NCBI GenBank assembly: GCA_023407575.1
Contig: JAEYLX010000049.1
Span: forward strand, 62,001 to 126,000
Source of the DNA: Bacillota bacterium
GTDB taxonomy: Bacteria > Bacillota > Clostridia > Lachnospirales > Lachnospiraceae
Direction of reading: 5' to 3'
Length of the DNA: 64,000 nucleotides
The translations under genes and the position numbers were made by a program. This document shows, piece after piece, positions 44,264 through 53,903 of the stretch. Position 1 is the first letter of the stretch. Every line of letters begins with the position of its first letter. The notes beneath the pieces are model-generated. The model searched no databases. It was not told where the DNA came from and saw only the letters and a list, made by a program, of their open reading frames with translations.

Positions 44264-44801
44264 CAGGAACCCTCCCCTCTAATAATGATTTTAATTTCTG
44301 CCTTGCTCTTGATAGTCTACTTTTTGCCGTTCCCTCCGCTATATTAAGTACGTTGGCTGCCTCTGCGAGTGTCATATCCTGATAGTATACACAGAGCACC
44401 ACATCCTTATATTTCGCTGGTAAAGAAAGAATCGACTGCCTAACCAGATCCTTGGTATCCTTATTTTCTACCTCTTCATAATCACTTTCACTAACAATAG
44501 CGTCCTCTTGATACTCCATCATTGGAACAACTCGTCTACTATAGGCACTTTTTAAATAATCTTTGCAGGTATTAATTGTGATACGTATGATCCAAGTCTT
44601 AATACTTGAATTGCCTTCAAATGTAGAAAGCTTTTGGCTAACTTTAATAAACACATCTTGGAAAATGTCTTCTGCCGTATGAATATCCTTGACATACATA
44701 TACGCTGTTCGTAGTACGTCATTTCCATATTCGCGCATCAGGTTCTCTATGTCATAAGCAGGTACCTTTTCGAAGAGGTCATTTTGCACATCCTTCTGCA
44801 T
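44253..44801 (-). CDS. ECF-type RNA polymerase sigma factor
   Basis: The 182-residue protein has sigma-70 region 2 (YVKDIHTAEDIFQDVFIKV, about 37-55) and region 4 (LPAKYKDVVLCVYYQDMTL, AEAANVLNIAEGTAKSRLSRARQKL, about 125-170) and no regions 1 or 3, as expected for the ECF group (SigV/SigW-like size). It is cotranscribed with a membrane protein that probably holds it inactive until an envelope signal arrives. Its promoter looks sigma-A-like. Confidence 0.94.
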   Translation of the reverse strand: MQKDVQNDLFEKVPAYDIENLMREYGNDVLRTAYMYVKDIHTAEDIFQDVFIKVSQKLSTFEGNSSIKTWIIRITINTCKDYLKSAYSRRVVPMMEYQEDAIVSESDYEEVENKDTKDLVRQSILSLPAKYKDVVLCVYYQDMTLAEAANVLNIAEGTAKSRLSRARQKLKSLLEGRVPDEF

Positions 44802-44898
44802 CCTTCCATCCCCCTATCCTATTTCTTCAATCCTCTGTTTCCTTCTTTTGCATACCCTACTATTTCTGCAGGCTTAAACCGCCTGTTTTCTACAGTAT

Positions 44899-44927
44899 AG
44901 TATACATGGACTGGCAGATGATGTAAA
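44899..44927 (-). promoter_or_regulatory. Promoter of the ECF sigma/anti-sigma operon
   Basis: TTTACA (44927-44922) and TATACT (44904-44899) are separated by 17 bp on the minus strand, about 100 bp before the start codon. This is a sigma-A-type promoter; an additional ECF autoregulatory promoter was not identified. Confidence 0.65.
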
Positions 44928-45033
44928 CAAGATGAAACAAAAAATGCTTCATTTGTTTTGATAAAAATGGATGCACTCTTTCCTCTTTCTAACCATTAGA
45001 CGGGGGTACACCCTACAGGGTTCCATAAAAACA

Positions 45034-45081
45034 GCTGGTTTGCATATGAATCTTTTACTAATTCTTCATATATAAACCAGC
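45034..45081 (-). terminator. Terminator of the ABC exporter gene
   Basis: GCTGGTTT (45034-45041) pairs with AAACCAGC (45074-45081), with an inner ATATGAA/TTCATAT match. On the minus strand it is followed by TGTTTTTATGG. Confidence 0.75.
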
Positions 45082-45203
45082 ATTCAATTAATGTTTCAAA
45101 TAATGTTTCAATTATTATTAATCCTTTGCATCTGAGCTTTTTCTAATTATTATAACAAAAGCTCTTATAAATAATTCTTTATTTTAAAATTAAAAAAACG
45201 ATC

Positions 45204-46952
45204 TTAGGCATTTTTTCGTTCGTAGGCCAACCGATAAAGTCCTGCATAAATACCATTTTTCGATAATAATTCCTCATGAGTTCCGGTTTCTTTGATACCT
45301 TCCTCTGTAAGTACCAGAATCTTTTTCGCATTTTTTATGGTTGATAAGCGATGAGCAATTACAAACGTCGTCCTGTTCTTCGCTAATCGCTCTAAAGAAT
45401 CTTGAACTACCTTTTCACTCTCATTATCCAGTGCTGAGGTAGCCTCATCAAAAATTAACACCGGAGGATTCTTTAAAAATACCCTGGCAATACTAAGTCT
45501 TTGCTTTTGTCCACCGGAAAGCTTAATACCCCTCTGTCCAATATAAGTGTCATACCCATCTGGTAATTCTATAATAAAGTCGTGAGCATTGGCATTCTTC
45601 GCAGCTTCTATTACCTCTTCCTCACTTGCTTCCAGACAACCATATCTGATATTATCCATGACCGTACCTGCAAATAGATAAACGTCCTGTTGTACTATAC
45701 CAATATTCTTTCTAAGGGAACGAAGGGTAATATTTCTTATATCCGTTCCATCTAATTTAATACTTCCTTCGGAAACCTCATAAAAGCGTGGAATTAAACT
45801 GCACATTGTTGTTTTACCAACACCGGAAGAACCTACTAGTGCAAGATAATCACCGGCCTCAACCTTCAAGTCAATATCTCGGAACACTTCATTGTTGGCT
45901 TCCGTATATTTAAAGGCAACACCTTTAAATTCAATCTCACCTTTCACTTCTCTAAGGGTGATAGCATCTTTTTTATCTGTAATATCTGGATTAATCTCTA
46001 ATATTTCATTAAAACGAGTAAAGCCAGTCATACCATTTTGATAAGTTTCGGTAAAGTTGATCAACTTTCTAACCGGTTCAATTAATGTGTTGATATAAAG
46101 CAAGAACGTAAGCATATCACTCATATTGATAAGTCCCTTGGTTATAAAGAACCCACCACCAGCAATCATGGCTATATTAATTAAAGCTGTAAACAAAGTT
46201 AGTCCTGAATGAAAGCTGGACATATTCCAGTAACTATTTCTTTTACTTTCTACAAATCTTGCATTCCCTGCCTGGAATTTTTTTGTCTCAATTTCCTCAT
46301 TTGCAAAGGATTTAACTACACGGATACCGGATAAGTTATCCTCTACCTGTGCATTAATTTCTGCAATTCGTTCTCTATTCTTGCGAAAGGCACGATTCAT
46401 CCTTCCTCTCATAAAATAAGCAAAGGCAAACATGAAGGGAAGAAATGAAAAGACTAATAAAGTAAGTGGTACATTAATTTGAATTAAAATCGCAAAGGCA
46501 CCGACACCTTTAATGATTGAAATTACAATGTCCTCAGGTCCATGATGGCATAACTCTGAGATATCAAACAAGTCACTGGTTATTCTGGACATAAGTTGAC
46601 CAGTTTTCTGATTGTCGTAAAAGTTAAAGGATAGCTTTTGATAATGCTCAAAAAGATCATTTCGCATATCATATTCCATCTTTGCACCCATAATATGTCC
46701 CTGATAGGAGATAAAAAAGGTACTGATAAATTCAAGTAAGGCTAGTCCAAGCATTGCTAACAAAAGCTTTATGATAATCGGTGTTGCTTCGGACATTTCA
46801 TAATTCACCAGCACATCATTTGTAATATATCGCACTATCATTGGATATACCAGGGATATGGCTGCTGCCAGCAAGGCAAAGAACATATCCGCAAAGAACA
46901 ACCCTTTATACGGTTTATAGTAAGATATCAATTTCTTCATTCTTGAATTCAT
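45204..46952 (-). CDS. MsbA-type ABC transporter (fused permease and ATPase)
   Basis: The 582-residue half-transporter has six membrane helices in residues about 1-310 and an ATPase domain from about 335: Walker A GSSGVGKTT, Q-loop GIVQQDVYLFAG, signature KLSGGQKQR, Walker B VLIFDEATSALD and the switch His in IAHRLSTI. It would act as a homodimer exporting lipids, drugs or peptides. A GGAGG site precedes the ATG by 11 nt. The gene is alone on its transcript with a terminator on both sides. Confidence 0.93.
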   Translation of the reverse strand: MNSRMKKLISYYKPYKGLFFADMFFALLAAAISLVYPMIVRYITNDVLVNYEMSEATPIIIKLLLAMLGLALLEFISTFFISYQGHIMGAKMEYDMRNDLFEHYQKLSFNFYDNQKTGQLMSRITSDLFDISELCHHGPEDIVISIIKGVGAFAILIQINVPLTLLVFSFLPFMFAFAYFMRGRMNRAFRKNRERIAEINAQVEDNLSGIRVVKSFANEEIETKKFQAGNARFVESKRNSYWNMSSFHSGLTLFTALINIAMIAGGGFFITKGLINMSDMLTFLLYINTLIEPVRKLINFTETYQNGMTGFTRFNEILEINPDITDKKDAITLREVKGEIEFKGVAFKYTEANNEVFRDIDLKVEAGDYLALVGSSGVGKTTMCSLIPRFYEVSEGSIKLDGTDIRNITLRSLRKNIGIVQQDVYLFAGTVMDNIRYGCLEASEEEVIEAAKNANAHDFIIELPDGYDTYIGQRGIKLSGGQKQRLSIARVFLKNPPVLIFDEATSALDNESEKVVQDSLERLAKNRTTFVIAHRLSTIKNAKKILVLTEEGIKETGTHEELLSKNGIYAGLYRLAYERKNA

Positions 46953-47062
46953 AAATGTATGTACCTCCTTTGGCTCTACATAATATAGTTCATCAATTTA
47001 CTCAATATAGTTTACAATTATGTGATACTTACAATGCTCACATATGCTATAGTGCGAAAAAG

Positions 47063-47097
47063 TCCGGGATAGATCGGCAGAACCGAAATAACCCGGA
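47063..47097 (-). terminator. Intrinsic terminator of pfkA
   Basis: TCCGGG (47063-47068) pairs with CCCGGA (47092-47097), inside which CGG/CCG can pair; on the minus strand the stem is followed by CTTTTTCG. Confidence 0.75.
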
Positions 47098-47124
47098 GAA
47101 AAATAATCTTATTTTATGTGTCTA

Positions 47125-48096
47125 TTATTTTGAAAGGCGAATTGATAAGTCATACATGTACTGATCAACATCCTTCTTCATTGCCAGACCTTCTTCAATA
47201 TCGTAATCAACAAATTGACCATCTTTATATGCCACAATACGTTTGCTATGGCCTTCCACTAATAAATCTACTGCTTTTGCTCCCATCATAGATGCATATA
47301 CACGGTCTCTGGTGGTTGGGCTGCCTCCACGCTGTGCATGGCCGATAATTGTTGCACGGGTTTCCATACCTGTTGCTGCTTCGATTCTCTTAGCCATACC
47401 ATTGCTATCGCCAACACCTTCTGCATTTACAATAATGTAATGCTTCTTGCCGGTTTTACGTTTCTCAATAATACGATTGATAATGCCCTGTTCATCATAA
47501 TCATAACGCTCTGAAATCAGAATTTCTTCTGCGCCGTTAGCAATACCACTCCAAAGTGCAATATAACCAGCATGTCTACCCATAACTTCAATAATACTAC
47601 ATCTTTCATGGGAAGTGGAAGTATCTCTTACTCTATCTATGGTTTCCATTGCAGTATTTACTGCTGTATCAAACCCAATGGTGTAATCGGTACAGGTAAT
47701 GTCAAGATCAATGGTACCAGGAATACCTACTGCGTTAATTCCTCTTCTTGCTAAAACCTGTGCTCCTTTAAAGGAACCATCTCCGCCAATAACAACTAAT
47801 CCATCAATTTCATGTTTACGGCAGATATCAGCTGCAATATCCTGAACCTCTGGCTTTAACATATCTAAACAACGAGCGGTATATAAAATTGTACCACCTC
47901 TTTGTATGATATCCGATACGCTTCTGGAGTCCATATCAATGATATCTTCCTCAAGAAGACCTTGATAACCGCGCATGATACCTTTTACTTTTACTCCTGC
48001 TGCCAATGCAGTACGAACTACAGCTCTGATGGCTGCATTCATTCCGGGTGCATCCCCACCGCTTGTTAGTACTCCTATTGTCTTAACGTTTCCCAT
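47125..48096 (-). CDS. pfkA: ATP-dependent 6-phosphofructokinase
   Basis: The 323-residue enzyme shows the phosphofructokinase motifs TSGGDAPGMNAAIRA (about 11-25), VIGGDGSFKGA (about 100-110; Gly104 favours ATP over pyrophosphate), GTIDLDITCTDYTIGFDTA with catalytic Asp127-like residues, and MGRHAGYIAL. The segment normally read as TIDND has Leu in place of Asn, a variant I recall in clostridial enzymes. It catalyses the committing step of glycolysis. It lies 131 bp downstream of dnaE and has its own terminator. Confidence 0.96.
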   Translation of the reverse strand: MGNVKTIGVLTSGGDAPGMNAAIRAVVRTALAAGVKVKGIMRGYQGLLEEDIIDMDSRSVSDIIQRGGTILYTARCLDMLKPEVQDIAADICRKHEIDGLVVIGGDGSFKGAQVLARRGINAVGIPGTIDLDITCTDYTIGFDTAVNTAMETIDRVRDTSTSHERCSIIEVMGRHAGYIALWSGIANGAEEILISERYDYDEQGIINRIIEKRKTGKKHYIIVNAEGVGDSNGMAKRIEAATGMETRATIIGHAQRGGSPTTRDRVYASMMGAKAVDLLVEGHSKRIVAYKDGQFVDYDIEEGLAMKKDVDQYMYDLSIRLSK

Positions 48097-48227
48097 TATT
48101 TAATAACCTCCGATAATTATCATCTATGTCCATTCAGTCCCTGTGGCTCTATGATTCCTACATGGCAAATTCCTCATTTTGTAGCTTCTACAAACCCTTT
48201 GTACTATATTTTGACAATGTCTGTATT

Positions 48228-51200
48228 CTAACCCTTTTTCGCTAAATTTTCAATACTCTTTTCAGTAATTCGTACATTTTCTTCTGAATATTGGCTGATT
48301 AGACGACCTATTAAATCTTTATCCGCTTTTACCCCTCTGCTTTTCGGAAGTTTTTTGATACATTTTTCAGCTTCGCAGTAAATTACAACAGCATCGTTGC
48401 CATCATATCCTTCTAAAAGTTGATATAAATTGCTTTCTTCATTTTGAAAAGAGGCTAAATCTTTGAATTTAACCCATAGCTCACATGGAATTGCATCAAA
48501 AGGAATGATTTCCTGACAAATTAGCTTTGCTGCTTTTTCTTCCTCTACTGTAACCTTTCCACGAACAAATATCTTTTCTTCCGGTCCCAGAAGATTTTTA
48601 TATTTTTCAAAGTCTCTAGGGAATATTATAACCTCAACTATACCAAATAAATCCTCCAAAGTAATAAAAGCCATCATACTATTATTTCTTGTGGATTTAA
48701 TTGTCTTTGAAGTAATCATTCCTCCAATTAATTCTGTTCTTCCGTCTATAACTCTTGGCTTTTCCGTATCTTCATCAATTTCAAAATCATTGGAATTAAC
48801 AGTGACATTCTTACGAATTCTTGCCTCATATTCTTCTAACGGATGACCACTGACATAGATACCAAGAACTTCCTTTTCAAAAGCCAGGAGTTGTTCCTTA
48901 TTATATTCCGTTACATCTGGCATTGTAACCGCATATTCTATCTTCTCTGTTTCGTCTACAATATCAAATAATGTCATCTGTCCGGTAAGTGCCTTCTTCT
49001 TCTCAGCCGAAATGCTGTCGAGAATTTGTACGTAGCTCATCATTAATTGTCTTCGATTGGAATGAATACCACTAAATACGCCCGCTTTAATAAAGCTTTC
49101 AATTGTTCTCTTATTTACTTCTTTGCCGGATAGTCTGGATGCAAAGTCTCTTATATTAATAAAGGGACCATTTGCCTCACGTTCGCTTACGATTGCCTCA
49201 ATAACCGGTCTTCCAATCCCCTTAATTGCTGCCAGAGCATAACGAATTGCTCCATCTGCCACAGTAAACACTCCAAACCCCTCATTAATATCCGGTGGAA
49301 GAATCTCAATATTCATCTGTCTGCAATGGTAGATATACTCTGAAACCTTACCAGGATTATCAATCACTGAGGTCATTAGTGCCGCCATAAACTCCACTGG
49401 ATAATAGCATTTTAAAAATGCTGTTTCATAAGAAACTACAGCGTATGCAGCCGCATGGGATTTATTAAAGGCATACTTGGCGAAGTCCATCATTTCATCA
49501 AATATATGATTGGCTACTGCTTCAGGAACACCGTTACTGATACAGCCTGGTATTCCCTCCTCCGGGTTACCGTAGACGAAGGTCTTTCTCTCCTTAATCA
49601 TTACGGATTCCTTCTTCTTTGACATGGCACGACGAACAAGATCACTTCGTCCATAGCTATAACCTGCTAATTCTCGTACAATCTGCATAACCTGTTCTTG
49701 ATATACAATACAACCGTAGGTTGGTGATAATATTGGTTCCAACTGCGGGCATTCATAGATTATTTTACCAGATTCGTTCTTTCCTTTCACATATTTCGGG
49801 ATAAAATCCATTGGACCTGGGCGAAATAGAGATAGTCCAGCAATAATATCCTCTAATGTACGTGGTTTTAACTCCTTCATGAAGTTCTTCATCCCCGCAC
49901 TTTCCAGCTGGAAGATACCCTCGGTTTTAGCAGAGGTAATCAAATCATATACCTTTTCATCTTGATAATTGATCTTTTTAATATCAAATTGATCGTCTAT
50001 ATTTCTATCTTTATTAATTAACGCTTCCGCATTCTGAATTACGGTTAAGGTACGGAGCCCCAAAAAGTCCATCTTTAATAGACCCAGCTCCTCTAAGGTC
50101 GTCATTGTAAACTGTGTCGTAATGGACTCATCTGAGGAACGGGATAATGGAACATATTCATCAATGCTTTCCTTACCAATTACAACACCCGCTGCATGCA
50201 TGGACGTATGTCTTGGCAAGCCCTCTAATCTTTTTGACATGTCAATTAAATACTTAACATCCGAATTTGATTCATAGAGCTGTCTTAGCTCTTTGTTATC
50301 ATGTAATGCTTTTTCAATGGTAATCCCCAACTCCGTGGGTATCATTTTTGCTACCGTATCTACCTGAGCATAGGATAAATCAAGGGCACGTCCCACATCT
50401 CGAATTACAGCTTTTGCAGCCATTGTACCAAAGGTAGATATTTGAACTACCTTGTCCTTACCATATTTGCGAGTAACATAATCAATGACTTCCTGCCTGC
50501 GTTCATAGCAGAAGTCAATATCAATATCCGGCATGGAGATTCGTTCTGGATTAAGAAAACGCTCAAACAGTAGACTATATTTAATTGGATCTATATCAGT
50601 GATTTCCAGAGCATAGGATACGATGGAGCCTGCGGCACTACCTCTGCCTGGACCAACCATAATCTCATGATCCTTTGCATATTTAATAAAGTCCCATACA
50701 ATTAAGAAGTAATCAACAAAGCCCATACTTCCAATGGTTTCAAGCTCGTAATCCATTCTTTCCCATAGTTCCCCGGGTACATCTCCATATCTTTTTACCA
50801 TGCCTTCCTTGCATACTTTTTTCAAGTAATCAAAGGCTTGGTATCCATCTGGAACTGGGTAAACTGGTAATTTATATTCACCAAAAGTAATGGTTACATT
50901 ACAACGTTTTGCAATTTCATGGGTATTGGTTAAAGCTTCTTTCGCATAAGGAAATAACTCCAGCATTTCTTCGGGGGACTTCATATAAAACTGTCCGCCT
51001 TCATACTTCATCCTGTTCTCATCGTTAACTTTCTTCTGGGTCTGAATACAAAGAAGAATATCGTGTGGATCAGCATCCTCTGCATAGGTATAGTGCACGT
51101 CATTGGTGGCAACCAACGGAATACCCGTCTCCTGTGATAATCGCAGTAAACCTTGATTTACTGCCTTCTGCTCTGCCATTCCATGATCCTGTAACTCCAG

Positions 51201-51716
51201 AAAGAAATTGTTCTCACCAAATACACTCTGAAGCCTAAGTGCTGCTTCTTTTGCCTCTTGATAAAAACCTCGGAGTAGGTTGTTTGCTACTTCACCTGCC
51301 AGACAGGCACTAAGTGCAATAATTCCCTCATGGTATTTCTCTAATACCTCATAATCAATTCTTGGTTTATAATAAAACCCTTCTAAGAACCCTCTGGAAA
51401 CTATCTTCATCAGGTTTTGGTAGCCTGTATTATTTTCTGCCAGCAAAACAAGATGATGATATCGTTCCTCATTATTTCCCAATTCACGGTCAAATCTAGA
51501 ATTCGGTGCAACATATACTTCACAGCCAAGCACTGGCTTCACACCTTCTGCAAGACATGCCTTATAAAAATCAATAACTCCATACATTACACCATGATCC
51601 GTGATTGCAATGCTATCCATGCCTAGCTCTTTCGCCTGATGAACCATTTCCTTAATCTTACCGGAGCCATCGAGCAAACTATATTCTGTATGTAAATGTA
51701 AATGTGTAAATTCCAT
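48228..51716 (-). CDS. dnaE: DNA polymerase III alpha subunit DnaE
   Basis: The 1162-residue protein has the N-terminal PHP domain (EFTHLHLHTEYSLLDGS; AITDHGVMYGV), the polymerase core with catalytic aspartates (AGPGRGSAAGSIVSYAL and PDIDIDFCYERRQEVI), a helix-hairpin-helix region near 830 and a C-terminal OB fold (IKSTRNNSMMAFITLEDLFG). It is the DnaE class, not PolC; in Firmicutes DnaE extends RNA primers before PolC takes over. An ATTGGAGTTTAT site precedes the ATG. A promoter and structured leader lie upstream. Confidence 0.97.
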   Translation of the reverse strand: MEFTHLHLHTEYSLLDGSGKIKEMVHQAKELGMDSIAITDHGVMYGVIDFYKACLAEGVKPVLGCEVYVAPNSRFDRELGNNEERYHHLVLLAENNTGYQNLMKIVSRGFLEGFYYKPRIDYEVLEKYHEGIIALSACLAGEVANNLLRGFYQEAKEAALRLQSVFGENNFFLELQDHGMAEQKAVNQGLLRLSQETGIPLVATNDVHYTYAEDADPHDILLCIQTQKKVNDENRMKYEGGQFYMKSPEEMLELFPYAKEALTNTHEIAKRCNVTITFGEYKLPVYPVPDGYQAFDYLKKVCKEGMVKRYGDVPGELWERMDYELETIGSMGFVDYFLIVWDFIKYAKDHEIMVGPGRGSAAGSIVSYALEITDIDPIKYSLLFERFLNPERISMPDIDIDFCYERRQEVIDYVTRKYGKDKVVQISTFGTMAAKAVIRDVGRALDLSYAQVDTVAKMIPTELGITIEKALHDNKELRQLYESNSDVKYLIDMSKRLEGLPRHTSMHAAGVVIGKESIDEYVPLSRSSDESITTQFTMTTLEELGLLKMDFLGLRTLTVIQNAEALINKDRNIDDQFDIKKINYQDEKVYDLITSAKTEGIFQLESAGMKNFMKELKPRTLEDIIAGLSLFRPGPMDFIPKYVKGKNESGKIIYECPQLEPILSPTYGCIVYQEQVMQIVRELAGYSYGRSDLVRRAMSKKKESVMIKERKTFVYGNPEEGIPGCISNGVPEAVANHIFDEMMDFAKYAFNKSHAAAYAVVSYETAFLKCYYPVEFMAALMTSVIDNPGKVSEYIYHCRQMNIEILPPDINEGFGVFTVADGAIRYALAAIKGIGRPVIEAIVSEREANGPFINIRDFASRLSGKEVNKRTIESFIKAGVFSGIHSNRRQLMMSYVQILDSISAEKKKALTGQMTLFDIVDETEKIEYAVTMPDVTEYNKEQLLAFEKEVLGIYVSGHPLEEYEARIRKNVTVNSNDFEIDEDTEKPRVIDGRTELIGGMITSKTIKSTRNNSMMAFITLEDLFGIVEVIIFPRDFEKYKNLLGPEEKIFVRGKVTVEEEKAAKLICQEIIPFDAIPCELWVKFKDLASFQNEESNLYQLLEGYDGNDAVVIYCEAEKCIKKLPKSRGVKADKDLIGRLISQYSEENVRITEKSIENLAKKG

Positions 51717-51787
51717 ATAAACTCCAATCTATCGCAAGTGCGACTTTGTAACTTATATAATTCAATAGCCAATATATCAATGCAAAA

Positions 51788-51891
51788 ATGAGGGTTTATA
51801 TAATCATCGGACCTACCTTATCATCGAATGTCTGCCCAATAACGTCATCCATTCGATACCGGTCTGCGCCATCTGATCATATAACCCTCAT
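51788..51891 (-). ncRNA. Long imperfect hairpin with T tract: candidate leader attenuator or small RNA
   Basis: On the minus strand the outer arms ATGAGGGTTATATGATCA and TGATTATATAAACCCTCAT pair with few mismatches, followed by TTTTT. Within it, ATCGAATG and CATTCGAT pair perfectly and GACC/GGTC can add to them. The total is about 104 nt, far longer than a usual terminator. Together with the promoter at 51984-52012 it would end a transcript of about 190 nt before dnaE. Confidence 0.65.
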
Positions 51892-51983
51892 CTTCTCTGT
51901 TCTAGTGCATATATGAATAAATGACACTTTAATATAATATCGATACGTCATAGACCTATATCAATCATATCTTTCATAAAATT

Positions 51984-52012
51984 ATTTTAAGTCAGGTATA
52001 CTCGGATGTCAA
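51984..52012 (-). promoter_or_regulatory. Strong sigma-A promoter upstream of the dnaE leader
   Basis: TTGACA (52012-52007), 17 bp, TAAAAT (51989-51984) on the minus strand. Start of transcription is expected near 51977, giving a leader of about 260 nt before dnaE, interrupted by the T-tract hairpin. Confidence 0.75.
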
Positions 52013-52040
52013 TGAATTAGTAACTGCCATTATAATATGA

Positions 52041-52140
52041 TTCAAGCGTCATAAGCCAATCTAGTCTATAAATGAGAGCAGGTCTGGATTATATATCCAG
52101 ATTTATCCCATTCCGCTTAGAGCAGCTTTTGACGCTCAAA
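52041..52140. ncRNA. Branched inverted-repeat element downstream of the deacetylase gene
   Basis: TTCAAGCGTCA (52041-52051) pairs with TGACGCTCAAA (52130-52140) over 11 positions, allowing G-T wobbles. Inside is a perfect hairpin TCTGGAT / ATCCAGA (52083-52089 and 52095-52101). No T tract follows on either strand. It may be the end of the deacetylase transcript or an independent RNA element. Confidence 0.45.
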
Positions 52141-52186
52141 CAAAATAAAAATATGAGGAAGTCAGATTTCTAGAATTAGTAATGCG

Positions 52187-53617
52187 CTACCAGTTTTTTA
52201 TTGGACGACTTATATCTATTATTTCGTCTACATTAAATAGATCCTCTAGTCGCTCTGGATATTCCAGCAAGGCTTGTCCATCGATTGGCCGCCTAGTCAT
52301 ACGTACATAATTTTTCTTAACATGCATCCAGGGTTCTTTGTAAACAGCTAAGAAGATATCGAACCCTTTTTCCTTTAGATATTGATATTTACTGCTTGAA
52401 TATGTTCCTGTAGTTGTTTCTATATCATTTCCAAATGGAAATACATACATATTAGTTGGTCCAACAATGGACCCTACCTCCTCAAGCCATCTATCAGTAT
52501 CTGATTTCAAAGTGCTTAGGCTCGCTGCCTGCATATCCTTATGCCCCCAGCTATGGGACGCAAATTCCCAGCCATTCTCCTTCAGTGCTTCAACTACTTC
52601 TTTCGCTGCTTTCAACTCCTTCTCATAATCAGGAGAAGTCTTGTCATTGGTTCGATACCCTAATATTCCTTCGTAACCTGTTAAAGCAAGGAGTCCCTTT
52701 GCACCCTTATAGGAAAAGTCGGGATGTCCCTCAATAAACTCATTTAGAATTGGTATAATATCAAAGGCACCGGTTACTGTATTCCCATTCTTAAGAATCC
52801 TTTCACATGTAAGCTTTCCTTCTGAATCAAGTACTATTTTTGATGCAAATCCATCATCCAGCATGTACTCATAAAAGGCAACATCATCCTCGGATAACAC
52901 AATAGGTTTCTTGCCCTCTCTTAGATATATTTCGTTTTCTTCATAACTGACCGAACCATCGGAAAGCGTAACCTTCTTCACCAAATCTGACATTCGAACC
53001 AAAACATAATTCTGATCATAGAGAGATTGAAGCATTTTCTGAAATTCCTGCACCGTCACCATGTACATATTATAACCTCTAGTATCACTATCTCCATCAA
53101 AGGCTAAGGATGTGTCCATAATTAAGGTATGAAAAAAAAGATGACTAACCTCCGTAACAGAATGATAAACACCACCATACAATACCAGCTTGTCCTGTTC
53201 TTTTTCGAGATTTTCAATTTCATCCACTAGAATTTTATATATCTCATAGCCGCCTTCTTTCCCTTTATAGTTTTTAATCAGGTCAATGGCTCCTTCATAA
53301 TCATAGCCAATGGTTAAGGTTCTAGCTTTTTCAATCAAGTTCTGCCGGTCTTTTATCTCTGCCTGAAGTCTATCCTGCTCCTCTTTTGCAGCCAGCTCTG
53401 CGGAGGATAGCTTTTCATTATCTTCCTTATGTATAATTTCTCTGTCCTCGTCTGCAAGCTCCTGTTGTTTATCCTGCCAGTATAAATAAAAACGATAGCC
53501 CCCAAATAAGAGTACTACTATAATGATCTCAAGAATCAAAATAATAGTTACTTTTCTAGGCTTCTTTTTCTTTTTTAGCTGTTGCGTTTTTTTATTCTCT
53601 ACCATTGAATACACCAT
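52187..53617 (-). CDS. Membrane-anchored polysaccharide deacetylase-like protein
   Basis: The 476-residue product has a basic N-terminus, one membrane helix (about 25-44) and a charged coiled-coil segment (about 48-150). From about 170 the NodB-type fold is recognisable: VLSEDDVAFYEY in the place of the TFDDG motif, ASHSWGHKDMQ with the His-x3-His metal pair, and YVFPFGND in the place of the RxPY/F motif. The Arg of that motif is missing, so activity on peptidoglycan or another glycan may be altered. The start is uncertain: AAGGGA lies 2 nt before the first ATG and 13 nt before an ATG four codons later. Confidence 0.78.
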   Translation of the reverse strand: MVYSMVENKKTQQLKKKKKPRKVTIILILEIIIVVLLFGGYRFYLYWQDKQQELADEDREIIHKEDNEKLSSAELAAKEEQDRLQAEIKDRQNLIEKARTLTIGYDYEGAIDLIKNYKGKEGGYEIYKILVDEIENLEKEQDKLVLYGGVYHSVTEVSHLFFHTLIMDTSLAFDGDSDTRGYNMYMVTVQEFQKMLQSLYDQNYVLVRMSDLVKKVTLSDGSVSYEENEIYLREGKKPIVLSEDDVAFYEYMLDDGFASKIVLDSEGKLTCERILKNGNTVTGAFDIIPILNEFIEGHPDFSYKGAKGLLALTGYEGILGYRTNDKTSPDYEKELKAAKEVVEALKENGWEFASHSWGHKDMQAASLSTLKSDTDRWLEEVGSIVGPTNMYVFPFGNDIETTTGTYSSSKYQYLKEKGFDIFLAVYKEPWMHVKKNYVRMTRRPIDGQALLEYPERLEDLFNVDEIIDISRPIKNW

Positions 53618-53903
53618 ATTCCCTTGTAATTCTAATGTTCATCATTTTACATTATTTACCTGTTTCTATTATTATACTTTGATAGAGTAAATTTCACAAT
53701 GCTGTAGTTTCTTTCCTTTTCGAGTTAAAGCCTTATAATATAGCAAAACCTTTTGCTGTTCAATCATAGCTCAATTTGGCATGATTATTTCTTTCTGAAA
53801 GGAACTGTAACAAAAACATATTGTATAGCTAGGTAATAAGTATTATAATTAGCTGTCATCTAGTTTAAACGCTATAAGTTTTATGTAAAAAGGAGTACTA
53901 TTA

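Larger units (their letters stand above)
44802..45203. other. Intergenic region upstream of the sigma factor gene
   Basis: It contains the sigma-gene promoter (44899-44927), a short CAGGC/GCCTG stem in its leader (about 44870-44887), and the terminator of the ABC exporter gene (45034-45081). Nothing else is evident. Confidence 0.65.
51717..52186. other. Structured intergenic region upstream of dnaE
   Basis: From right to left on the minus strand it holds a branched inverted-repeat element (52041-52140), the promoter (51984-52012), a 100-nt leader and the long hairpin with T tract (51788-51891), then 70 nt to the dnaE start. Confidence 0.7.

Noticed and set aside
47600..47720. Damaged phosphofructokinase because TIDND reads TIDLD
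   Set aside because: The catalytic aspartates are retained and the variant is one I recall from clostridial enzymes, so activity is likely.
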